DNA of 64,000 nucleotides from Diadema setosum (Eukaryota; Echinodermata; Echinoidea; Diadematoida; Diadematidae). Below, one piece after another: positions 33,874-46,000 of the stretch. The notes beneath the pieces were generated by a model that had not been told where the DNA came from, did no database searches, and was given only the letters and a program-made list of their open reading frames with translations. The position numbers and the translations under genes were made by a program. Location: assembly GCA_033980235.1 (NCBI GenBank), contig CM067067.1, positions 22,874,103 to 22,938,102 of the forward strand. Direction: 5' to 3'. Every line of letters starts with the position of its first letter. The stretch's first letter is position 1.

Positions 33874-36800
33874 ATTTTTCCATTTTTTTTCCCGTTCGTT
33901 TGCACTGATTATTCATATCTGTTCAGTTGCATGCTCTTCATTGTATGGTTTGCATATTGTGTGTTTGTCATTTTATGTTATCATTTATTTTCAAGGATTT
34001 GCTAAAAAAAAACAAAAAAAAAACAGCTAATAGTTGATGGCAAGCTCTCTTGTTTGTTGTTGTTGCTGTGTTTTGATAAATAAAATGAAGTCAGCAAGTT
34101 CAGCCAGTGATGTTTTTAATCTGTATAGCATGCAGGTGGTACTGCGTATTTATTCCTATCAATAATTTGCTGCTTATTCGTCGATGTGAGGCAATTGTCA
34201 ATAAGTTGCAACACCATTATTGTACATTGTTCATTACAAGCTGTTTACAATGGTTTAAGAAGAACTTCAATGCGTTTAATTTGTGATATGGTCTCCCCGT
34301 GAAGGTGGACACATTAAAGGAGACCTCCGGATGATTTTAGATTTTTTTTTTTTTGTTTTTTTTTACGTTTGCACAATTATTATTGAGTAAAGAGGAATAA
34401 GAATGTTTTCAAAATTTAAAACAAATTGCAGTGAACAAGGATGATGACATGACAGCCTCACCATTATGATGAGAATGCATGAGTGGGGTCTCAAGGAAGC
34501 AGAGCAAAAAAAAAAAAAAGAAAGCATGCATTAGATTCATACGCAGGAGAATTTGTTAAAGCAAGCGGTATTGTAATGGAATTACACTGCTACATATCTG
34601 AAATTATGTCAGCCTCCTATATGTCATCAACATTGTTCAGTTGTCGGTGTAATCTATTTAAGGATTTCCAGAGCATTGGTTTCTCTGCTCAAGGACCACA
34701 ATAAATTCCACAAAGCTATACAACATGTACATAGAGCTGTCGATTTATGTACTACATGATGTGAAATTAAGAAAATCGTCTGAAACGCCCCTTTAAATGT
34801 GTATCGAATTGAATGATATCTCGAGCACAACGGTTTTTTGCTCTCTGTCATTATTTGTACCTAACTGGTGTGTCCGTGAATGGTATCCCAGTTCGGTGAA
34901 AGCAAGAAATTCCATAGCTCAAAAATATATATTTTCTATCTTTATTTTATTCATCAGTTTAATGAACATTCAATGCACCATGGTCATACACCCATCCCTG
35001 CTGGGTTTCCACACTCCGTGCACACAACAAAAACTCACAATGCGCCAGCCGTGACATAGCAACCTTATTAGAGTAAATGTCAATTATAATATTGAACATA
35101 TTGAAATGGCGCGATATACGAACGCAAACATACATCCACTCAAAAGTTTCTACTTTTAAAACAAAAACGTATTTTAATTACGATGTGTAACGTCATATGA
35201 TACAACGAAAATATACAAATGTAAGGGCGCAGTGTTGATCGATGCTTAATAATGATTATGATGATAAAAAGTTGTAATGACCAATCACTAATAACTATGG
35301 ATGTTTAGAAAAATGACATATCAAAATATTAGGGCAACATTTACCAGGTTGCGGACATATGACAATTTCAATTTCAATGAAAGGAAATTTGAATTTCTAG
35401 TATATCTTAAGCAGTAATGCGAGTGTCTCCATCCACCTCTCTTTCCCCTCTCTTTTTCTTCTCTCTATCTCTCAGTTTGTATATCAATATATTTTCTGTA
35501 CATCTACAGTGTATACAAGTTATTGGTTCAGGAATGTTCGTAAAAAAAAAAAAGTCTCGCTGAGTGGAGCTCAGTCTTTCCAAAGAGGCAACAGATGGTA
35601 CACATTACTTTCATGGTTGTCATAAAATTGTTTTGTTTTGTTTTGTTTTGGATTTTTTCTTTTCTAATCGCTGATTCCTGAACTTTGGCGCATTCTTTAT
35701 ACTACACTCAGCAAAAAAAAAAAAGAAAAAAAAAAGAAAAAGAAAGTAAACACATTTTCAAGTTTATATTTCTCATAGAATATTTGGCTAAAAGTCAATG
35801 CATTATACACTATATTAAATGTAATTTGATTTGGCTATCAACCTGGTAGGTCTATAAAAAGGGAAACTTTACGCATAAGTGAACACCTTTATTTTTCTCT
35901 TCCAGGGCACAAAAGTAAAAATTGCAAAACTGGACAAGTTGACATTCATGCGTAAGTAATCTTCCATAAAACAATAAGAACAAACAACAAATTTCACACA
36001 GAAAGAAGCATGAATTAAGTTGGAAAAAAAAACACACCCTTATTATCTTTACAGCCCCCCCCCCCAAAAAAAAAAATCAATAAAGAATCTTCTGTCAAAT
36101 CTAATTTCAAATGAAATGAGAGAAGAAGCAATATTAACAAAAATGGTAGAAATTCAGATTTTTTTTTTCTAATCAGGAATATTGTAAACAGTATTCAATT
36201 CTTGAATCTTGAATCGTTCATCTCAACACAGAAATAACGCCATTTGCCAGCATTCCGCCATGGTCTAATCATTCCTAGTTTTGTAGCAATCCTTGTTCTC
36301 CCATTAGAGTGAATAGACAACGCAAAAGGAACAAAGTTCGTGTTTTTGATAACATTATCTCAAGTAAAATTTCAATATCTTTGGAAACAAATCTGTGTAG
36401 AGAAAAGAAACACAAGCTATGATACCCGTACACTCCGTCTATACTCCGTAATGTGCATTCCCCCAAAGTGGTTAAGTAAGGAATAAAAAAACACAATCAA
36501 CTCATTTTTTTTTCCAAACTGAGTAACTGTTAGCTTCACATGAACGCAGCTTTGATAATAAAAAAGGGAACTCATTATTAAAACAGACTACAATAAGGAC
36601 ATAGATACACACTTTACCAAGTATTTAGCGCAATTACGCCCTATAGGTTACTTTCCAAGTCTTATAGGTATAAACAGATAGCACAAATTCTTCAAATTCA
36701 AGTACAAAGACACAGAATGTTCGCCGCCGTGTAAGAGAAGTTATCATACAAAAAAATGAACACTTAATTCTAGATGAAAAAAAAATAGTACAACCACATT

Positions 36801-37189
36801 TTTTTTTTTGTAGTTGTCATCATACTTCACTACCTCAAAGAAGCAGGATGGTTTCCATAGTTAAGAGTGTTTGAATGGTAGTCGTGGAAATATGGTAGCC
36901 TTGCTAATAAACCAAGAGATGAATCTTCTTTTCACTTCGCGGATATTGTTTTTTTAATGTCATTGCGCGGGGTATTGATTATACGTTTTGTATATCTTTT
37001 TTTTTAATGCAAATATTTTGTTGATAATCATATTCCTTAAAGATAGATTACGTGTGTATAACCATGGTCACACGGATACAATGTGAAGAACAGTACAAAT
37101 TTGTCAACAGCGTCGTGATTGTAATGATACCATTGAATGACAGAATTGACGCTCCGACTATAGAAAAAAGAAAAATCACTATGAATAAT

Positions 37190-37260
37190 AAAGAGAGGTA
37201 TCAGCTAATCGTAGGTTTGAATCCTGCCCGGGCATGTATGCCTATGATTTGATTTTTATG
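37190..37260 (+). repeat. SINE-like fragment in duplication copy 2
   Basis: GTAGGTTTGAATCCTGCCC and GGCATGTATGCCTATGATTT, the counterpart of the copy at 28880. Confidence 0.45.
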
Positions 37261-37986
37261 TTTTTATTTTTTATCATATCAACTTCTGAACACTCAATAA
37301 GTTGCGTTCAAAATAAGTCGATACAAGAATTTCAGTAATTCAAATAGATAGAGAGCTATGGGAAGAGTGAAGTACACGGGCAATACGCCTTTCTTATACC
37401 ACTAAGCCACTATTGTGTTTGGACATTCTAGAAGATAGGTAAGCAACAGAAGGGAAATAATAAGTAGCCTCAATCAAAAAAAAAAAAATGGTGCTGTCAA
37501 GCTATGCATTGCTGTCATAAAAAAAAATGTGCATTTTGATAGGCAAATAGTGTAATTGGAATCGGGTATTTTTTAGGGGAGGATAGGGATAATCAAATCT
37601 AATGAAAAAAAAAGAAGAGAAAACGCAGCTAGGGCATAGGCCTAAATAGTGTAAGACGTACTATTTTCAACATGTAGGCCTAAATGGAGGAGTCTTCAGA
37701 GCTAGGTACTAATGAATATCGCCGTTGAAGTGAAAAGAACTAGGAAGGTGCCTATGAAATCCTGATTGACTGATGTTCACATCTCGTTGAGTATGAGGAA
37801 TGCAGAATTCCCTGGCTGATATTCTGTTTCCTGTTTATGCATCGACCCATCAGTTCACTGACTTATCTATCAGTTGAAGTCCAACTGATATTCACCTATC
37901 CTTCTTGAGGACGAAAGAGATTATACCGGTCCAACATAGTGTGCCTATTCATATGACTTCATATTGAGATGATCTTTTGCAGCATT

Positions 37987-39292
37987 CATCTCACTAGGAA
38001 GGCAATCATGGCGACCATGGCGATCTGTGAAGAATTCACAAATCGTGACACAGTCGCCTTCCATCTCCATCTCCATCTCCATTTTTTTTTTTTTTTTTTT
38101 TGCCTGCAAGGCGATTACATTACGGTTTCCCCACGCTAAACCTGCGCTGAAGGCGATCGTGGCACGATAATAGTACGACTCTGCCACGTTGTTGCCTCTT
38201 TTCCAGGCCGACGAGACGCGCTGCGTTCTGCGATCAAACATATCATATTGCGATATTCGTACGCTAATCAAGACCTCGCTACAACAGTGATACGATCGGA
38301 GCGACTGTAATACGTTAATATCGGGCTCATGTCACGACCTCAAGCGATCGGGATATAAATTGGGTTACATGAGTGATTTTCTTCAGATAGATTTTAGTGT
38401 CAAACCAACAAGGATGTGCATTATAATAATGGTTCACCCCTATATCTTAGCATTCTAGAACAACAACAATTGAACTAAAATGAACTTGAAATGAAATGGT
38501 CATTGGTGAAATGTATGTATACTAAAGAAGTGGCCTACGAGCAAATTTCAAATTGTATCGGACAATGAGCCAATTTTCCGAAGATATTTGCAATATTTGC
38601 AACTTAAAACCTTTGCATTGAGTAGTAATTATTAAATGAAAAGCAAACAAATTAATAAACAGAGAAGATCCATACGTGGAGAAAGGAATTTAATACGCTT
38701 TTCTCTATTTCCACCTCCTGGTCTGGTGCATCAATTTCTTTCGTTCCTGATCGGTTCTTGTCACGTAATAATTAATACCCCCGTCACACTATAAATTCGG
38801 AATCAGCACGAATCAAGCAGAACCAGCCTGTATTAAGGATTTTCAAAATTCGCGCCACAATATCGTCAGAATTTTTAGAATGCACTTCGAATATGCAGGA
38901 ATGCAGGAAGAATTTTCATTCCAACGGCATTCCGGCTCATTCCGCCTCTAGTGTGACGGGGTATAAAAGTTTAAATTTTCATGGACGATGGGGGCCGCTT
39001 TTGATACGCTTCACGCGTTGCTACCACTATGAAGGTATGCTGCTTTGAATATTATACACTCGTGAGCCGATAGCGATACGCTCTGCTAGAACCACCGCGC
39101 TGTCAAATGGCTGTTGCTATGAAAGTTTTTGACATAGTCAAAACTTGGTGGCGACCATGGCAATGGTGGCGACCCTTCGCGCTTCTGAACCGCTCAAGAT
39201 AGGATGGAGAAGATTTGAAGCGATCAAGCCTCGATATGCTGCGCTTTGTCGATATTTGAGGATCGTAATGGAATCGCCGTCTAGTGAGATGG
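37987..39292. mobile_element. ~1.3-kb insertion in duplication copy 2
   Basis: Starts CATCTCACTAG with GGCAATCATGG and ends GGAATCGCCGTCTAGTGAGATG, an imperfect inverted pair. Copy 1 lacks the segment. No transposase ORF is evident; the 108-aa and 91-aa ORFs do not resemble one. Confidence 0.5.
38774..38965. mobile_element. ~190-bp MITE nested in the 1.3-kb insertion
   Basis: ATACCCCCGTCACACTA and TAGTGTGACGGGGTAT ends; internal CATTCC/GGAAT pairs. Confidence 0.7.
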
Positions 39293-39725
39293 TGGGGGTA
39301 GTGGTCATTGCAAGGGGTCTACGTATATCTCCAACAAAGATCAGTAAAGAGCACTGGGACGTCTGGGTAGATAAAGCTGGAAAATGCAGGAATAAAACGC
39401 GCCAACCAGACTTTAGATAATTATGACATGTATGAGTGACTACCGGCTCCAGCCGATATCCCGATTTTAAGATCTAGAATGTTGCGTTTGAAATATGTTG
39501 ATTTCCCTATACGTGATTTGACATTTTAAGTTTTCTCTCTATCAGTTCGCGTTCAAGTGATATCAACCGTATAATTTGTACTACGCCGAACAAAAAAAAA
39601 AAACAACAACAACAACGTCACATTTTATACAAAATATCATTATGATGGCAGCATTAGATGAATGTATTTAAAGGGATTCATTTCAGATTAGACTGAGTTC
39701 ATCTGACACCCGACCTCTTACGCCT

Positions 39726-39731
39726 TTTATT
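39726..39731 (-). promoter_or_regulatory. Candidate poly(A) signal AATAAA for exon 10a
   Basis: On the minus strand AATAAA occurs about 80 nt after the exon 10a stop. The aligned position after exon 10b (near 30357-30362) reads AATGCA, so the hexamer is not shared. Confidence 0.45.
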
Positions 39732-39811
39732 GCGATTAGTCCGAATTGGCGTGTTGCTGGCAGCGGAAAAGAGACAAAATATCTCATCACACCACTTTGA
39801 TTGCACAGACA

Positions 39812-40062
39812 TTACGCGCGTCTGTTGGCGGGAACAGATTGTATCACGCTTTCGTAAGGGGGCGGCGGATCCAGGCAGAGGTCCATGTAGTCGTTGGGTC
39901 CCGGCTGGTTTGTGCTTGCAGCGATAGTCGAAGATTCAGGATGACGCTCGTATCGATTCCCTTCGGCAAACGAATTTGGGATCTCGTATCCATCACACAT
40001 ATCTATCCTGTTGTTTAGGTTTTCGTCTACGAAATTCACATCACGAACGTAAGCATATTCAT
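39812..40062 (-). CDS. Gene B terminal exon 10a (proximal tail)
   Basis: Acceptor ttgcctccag, stop TAA at 39814-39812. It encodes EYAYV, GYEIPNS, GNRYERHP, TNQPGPNDYMDL and PPPPYESV. YMDL and YEIP are SH2-type tyrosine sites, and PPPY is a WW-binding PPxY. It is clearly paralogous to the exon at 30752-30457, but the second YxxI of the ITAM-like pair found there is absent. Confidence 0.8.
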
Positions 40063-43000
40063 CTGGAGGCAAGAGTATTATCAAAGAGAAACAGGCGGTA
40101 AGAAAAGAGGCATGCATACTCTCTTCAACGCTGTCTGTCATATTAGTATGTGGCTTAAAAAATATAATATGAGCTCCTCATTGCGTAATGGTGACATGTT
40201 ACATTCAAACAGTATTGATGACGTGTGTAAGTGGTATATTAGTACTTTGGTGGGCATGTCGGGTGATGAGCGGAAAATTACAAAACAGAGCAGCAAATGA
40301 CAGAACAGAAAAAAATCATAATTATGCAGGCAGGTCATGGAACACATCTCACACGACAGGACAACTGGAATCACATCATTATCACGGCAACAAGGGGACA
40401 ATGAAAAGTGCTGTTTCTTACGTGAGAGTGGCTCATTGCTGCGCATTTCCATGGAAACTTGATTTGGTGGTGACACAGGCTGCCGGTCGGGTTTGATGCT
40501 GTCTTCTCGCCTGCAACTTCGATATGGAAGAGATAGACGCAGAGAGAGAGAGAGAGAGAGAGAGAAAGAAGGGGGGGGGGGGAGCGAGAGAGAGAGAGAG
40601 AGAAAAAGGAGGAATAGAGAGATAAAGAAATGGAGAGAGTGGGAAGAACAAGGATCAATTTTCCTTTTTCATGCAATCAGTCTACATAAGAAAGGATAGG
40701 CTGTTTGGGTGCACGTCACGAGACCGACACCCACGAGTCATACAGCCCACAAGTTATACAGCTCACAAGTCATACAGCCCACGAGTCATACAGCTCACAA
40801 GTCATACAGCCCACCAGTTATACAGCCCACGAGTTCGACGCTGAGTAAATAAAGCCCACGAGTTCGACATCAAGTAAATAAGCCCAGGAGTCTGTTATAC
40901 GGCTCACGAGACCGACACTACGCACAAAAGGCTCATGAGACCGACAGTAAGCAAATATAGCCCACGAGACCGACACTACACTTAAAAGGTCCACGAGACC
41001 GACGCTACGCATACAAGGCTCACGAGACCGACATTACGCAAAAGAGGTTCACGAGACCGACACTAAGCAAAGAAGGCCCGCGAGACCGACAGGATGAACA
41101 GCGCCACCTATAGACCAATAAATTGTATAGCCTGTCCTGATAATAGCATAGGAAGATATGAGAGATGGAAAAGAAGAGTTGCCATCTCCGGCAGGGTGTT
41201 ACCCCATCAGTTCCCCCCCCCCCCCCGAAATGATCAGGATCTTTAATTGTGTTTCCATGGGTGTGTGTTTGTGAAAAAAAAATGAACATAGTACAGTAAA
41301 ATTGTGTAACAGATCTTTCTACAATAAACCTGCGAGGGTGCTGATTTAGTATCAATTAAAAATAAAATATAACGTAATCGTCTATTAAGGTAGCGTTAGG
41401 GATTCGAAAAAAAAAAACACCCAGATGCATCCATGAAAACAGCTATTGTATTTCACGATAAAATGTACTGTTCGGAGGAGAATAACACAAGCCACAAAAT
41501 TGAGGTGAATCCCTGCGACATAAAACGTTTTAATCAGTAGAATTACATCATAGTTACAGAGAAAATTACAAATAGATCTTACTGCAAAACGTCAAAGCAG
41601 GAGGGTAGAATATCTAAAATAGAATAAGTAACTAGTGAATCGGGAAAGAGAAGAGGTAAAATTTACATCTTGTCCATTTTCTAGCTAAAAACTGGGAAAG
41701 CCTATTAAAGATAGCACGATGGCATTATCAATGCTCTAAAATTAATTCATACATCGTTATTGTCTTCTGTTAAATTCATTTGTGTTTTTGTCTCTCTTTT
41801 TTTTTTGGGGGGGGGGGGGAGGGGGATGAAGAATACTAATTCTTCTATTTTTTGGGAGGGGGGAGCGGGGGCATGAAGAATACAATTCAATTTTTCTGCT
41901 TGATAACAATGTCGCTCCCTGACACACTTGCCCCCCCCCCCCCCAGAAGTATGTAGAAATACATATTTGATGACGTTCATAATTATGTAGATGGTCACCA
42001 TCTTTCAATTGATAGCGTTACGAAATTACACCCGCCAGTATGTTATTTTTCCGTTCATGGAACACCCTGTACAGGTGATTGACATGTAGATGGCGCTGTT
42101 TATCCTGTCGGTCTCGTGGGCCTTCTTTGCCTACTGTCGGTCTCGTGGGCTTTCTTCGCTTAGTGTCGGTCTCGTGAGCCTTTTTAGTTTATTGTCGGTC
42201 TCGTGGGCCTTTTTCGCCTACTGTCGGTCTCGTGGGCTTTCTTCGCTTAGTGTCGGTCTCATGAGCCGTTATTGCTTAGTGTCGGTCTCGTGGGCTATGT
42301 TTGCTTAGTGTCGGTCTCATGAGCCTTTTGTGCGTAGTGTCGAACTCATGGGCTGTATGACTCCTGAGCCGTATAACTCGTGGGCTGTATGACTCATGGA
42401 CCTATTATTGATGTCGGTCTCGTGGACCGTATGACTCGTGGGTGTCGGTCTCGTGGGATGCCCCCGGCTGTTTCAATGCTGATGCGTTATCGACTTTACC
42501 ACTGTGTATTGAAAAAACCTGCGGCACAGGAAAATGAGGTCTGTATTTGAATAACTGCAAAAAGCAAGAGACTAAAACAAAGGAATATTGATGCTTTGGC
42601 GTAACTTGCTTTGATATGATAGGACTTTGAAACCAGGGGTTTTTATAGTAATGAAAAAGAATATAGGGTAATGCTGGTTTACAAAAATTTCAACAGATTT
42701 GTATTTGATGTCTGTTGTTAATCTCCTATTTACCTATTGCTTCTTTGGGTTTCGTGTATGTACATTTGCTGTGACTGTGACTGTTGTGCTCCTGTTTGTT
42801 TATTGTGTCTTCTTCAATTTGATTTTTATTTTTAAAGGACAACCATTTTAGTTAAATTAATTAAATAATACGTACGGCTTATTCCTGATGACATAAACGG
42901 TGACAAAGAGCAAGACACTGAAGGTCAGGATGGAAACACACGCGGCAGTCAAAATGATCAATGTGTCATTATTCGAAGACGAATCGCCCCCGCCAATTGA

Positions 43001-46000
43001 GTTGTCTATTGGCACTGGCACTTGCTGCGTCGACGACCGACCGGGACCGTCATGTTGCTTTCCCGACTGCGTTGCTGGTGAGGTGGGGGACGTCGTAGTC
43101 GATGATGAACCCTTGCCCGAGTCTGTTTGGCTACCCCCTACACACACGGAAGAACAAACCAACAACAGCAGAGTGATTAATTGTCTTACTTGTTACTCCT
43201 TTCGATGTCCGTTCGATCCATCAGTCGTGAGCTCAAAAGATGTCAGAGGAAAAAAAAAAATGACTGTAGATTATTTAGTTTCTCATGGTCACATTGTAAT
43301 ATTCTCTCAGTGAACATTTTTTTTTTTTTGGTTTCACATACAGAAAGATTGACAGATAGGAAGTATTCATTACCAAAAATACCAGGTATTCATTATTCAT
43401 TCATTAATTCCATTTATCAGGGAGGTGGGCATAATTATCACATCTACACTATGCTTCGTACAACTTGGCTTTATTTGCTATCATATTGGCTGGTATCGTA
43501 TCGTCATGGACCCGGTATCGTAGTTGAATTGATATTGATGAAATATATAGCAAAGGATACCTAAAACAAGCTATTCTGGTCCACGACATTACAACTCTTT
43601 AGGTGGACCGAAACTGGGGCGGCCTCAAGCCGTGCCGTCAGTCCACTTGTGTGTTTACACTTACGTTCGAGGTGGCGTAAGGCCGGCCTCACGCCGGCGT
43701 AGTCGTATGTGTAAATGGGGTCTTTGGGAATTCCATTTCCCACCTTCATGAAATATACGATTTCTTCAATACGATATCTAAACGACTAAGATCTTGCAAA
43801 CGGATATTTTCTTACTTCGATGAAAGTATATATGGGTGCAGACATAAGCACAGACAGAGAAAATGGGAAAAAATGAAAATGAACAATTTACCCACCAGGG
43901 CAGTGTCCCGTGAAGCGGTCGCACGAAAGTCCGTTATGGCAGTTACACTGTGTGTTGCAAGATGGGCCCCACCACAAATTTGGGCATTGTTCTAAGCATC
44001 TGATAAAGGGCCGGGGGGGGGGGGGGGGGGGAAGAGGCAAATGTGAAAAGATGACTGAATGAATGGATGTAGTTGATGGGGATCTGGAATCTCAACAGCA
44101 TAATCCAGGATTCGAATCCCTGAACATCTCCTTTTAAAGACACTGTTAATGATATTGCGGTAGTTCCATATCAAAACTTTCCAAAAATTGAATTTCATTG
44201 AGCAATGTGATAATGTTTGTGAGTGCATGAAACCAACAACCTCTAGCGAGTATGTAATAACATTATTTCTTCAATGACAAGACATCTACGAACAAATATT
44301 ACCACACCAAACAGTTTACCAAAGCTTTCTCTATTTATATATTGCTGATGAGAAACATTGAGTGTGGTAAATCCGGTCACGCTTATTTTCATCATGTTCA
44401 TTGTTCTGAAACATTGGGGTTAGTTTCAACCAACTATTATCATAGCTGAATTTACATTGGTTGCATGTAGGACCATGCACCACAGACATTTCAAAATAAA
44501 AACATAGTTCGAATCAATGCGTTCAGCCACTGCATCCCATTTGAGTACTGTATTAACTCTCTGCGTGCCATCCCTGCTGTAAAAAACACGGTGTCCCACA
44601 GTGTGAAACACCGTGTGAAACACACTGCGAAACATACATGTAGTGTGAAACACACTGCGAAACATACATGTAGTGTGAAACACACTGCGAAACATACATG
44701 TAGTGTGAAACACACTGTGAAACATACATGTAGTGTGAATCACACTGCGAAACATACATGTAGTGTGAAACACACTGCGAAACATACATGTAGTGTGAAA
44801 CACACTGCGAAACATACATGTAGTGTGAATCACACTGCGAAACATACATGTAGTGTGAAACACACTGCGAAACATACATGTAGTGTGAAACACACTGCGA
44901 AACATACATGTAGTGTGAAACACACTGTGAAACATACATGTAGTGTGAATCACACCGCGAAACATACATGTAGTGTGAAACACACTGCGAAACATACATG
45001 TAGTGTGAAACACACTGCGAAACATACATGTAGTGTGAAACACACTGCGAAACATACATGTAGTGTGAATCACACCGTGAAACATACATGTAGTGTGAAA
45101 CACACTGCGAAACATACATGTAGTGTGAAACACACTGTGAAACATACATGTAGTGTAAAATACACTGTGAAACATACATGTAGTGTGAAACACACTGCGA
45201 AACATACATGTAGTGTGAAACACACTGTGAACACATTGTCAGCACAGTGTGAAGCGACACCGTTGATTTCGAGTGTTTTAAAAGTGTGATCACATTTATG
45301 ATCATCAATTCACTCTGTGAATCATCAATTCACAGTTTGAAAAAGAACATTATTATGTGAATTCTCTCTGTGAAAAAAAAGCACACCATAGTGTGACATG
45401 TGACATCAACTTCATCAGACTGTTAAATTCGAGCGTTTTTACATAGCCGGCAATATGTACACATAGTAAACATACTGTGAGACACTGTGTTCGTTCCAGC
45501 AGAGGAACTGATTTATTGTCCTAACGTATGTTTGCGAAATTTGTATACATTTGACTTATTGGCACAGAAAGGGTTAATGGGTTACATGCCGATATCGGGT
45601 TAAAGGGATGGTATAGTATTGATTGAGGTGAGAATTCAGCTTTAAACGTGTTTTTTTTTTTTTTTTTTTTTGGCAAGATGCTTAATTAGAAACTACTTTA
45701 TGAAATATTAAAAAGCATTCCATTCCAAGAGAAATTCAAAGTTTATTTAATGAAAATTGGTTTTGAAATGGTTGAGATATCCAAAAACAAAGTAAAACAA
45801 AACAACAAATCTATCCTGATAAAAAAGGGGGGGGGGTCCCACTTTTATTAGGATTGCTTTGTTTTGGACATCTAAGCCCTTTCAAAACCAATATTCACCA
45901 AGTAAACTTTGAATTCCTCTTAGAATTATAATTATGCTGCTTCATTATTTCATAACGGGTTTCTCATTATCTCAAGAAACCATCATCAAAAAACGTTGGA

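Larger units (their letters stand above)
34100..40090. repeat. Tandem duplication, copy 2 (carries exon 10a)
   Basis: Collinear with 25740-30790. Extra insertions relative to copy 1 are about 35710-36170 (starts ACTCAGCAAAAAAA) and 37987-39292. It includes the terminal exon of gene B; no other gene is supported. Confidence 0.8.

Noticed and set aside
42876..43137. Direct splice of exon 8 to exon 10a
   Set aside because: Phases 2 and 1 do not fit and would give an immediate stop; exon 9 restores the frame.
44611..45235. CRISPR-like array
   Set aside because: Units are directly adjacent with no unique spacers, and the DNA is animal.
44426..45308. Long ORFs (232, 251, 265 aa) on both strands
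   Set aside because: They are translations of the 30-bp minisatellite whose period is a multiple of three; no start context, domain or splice support.
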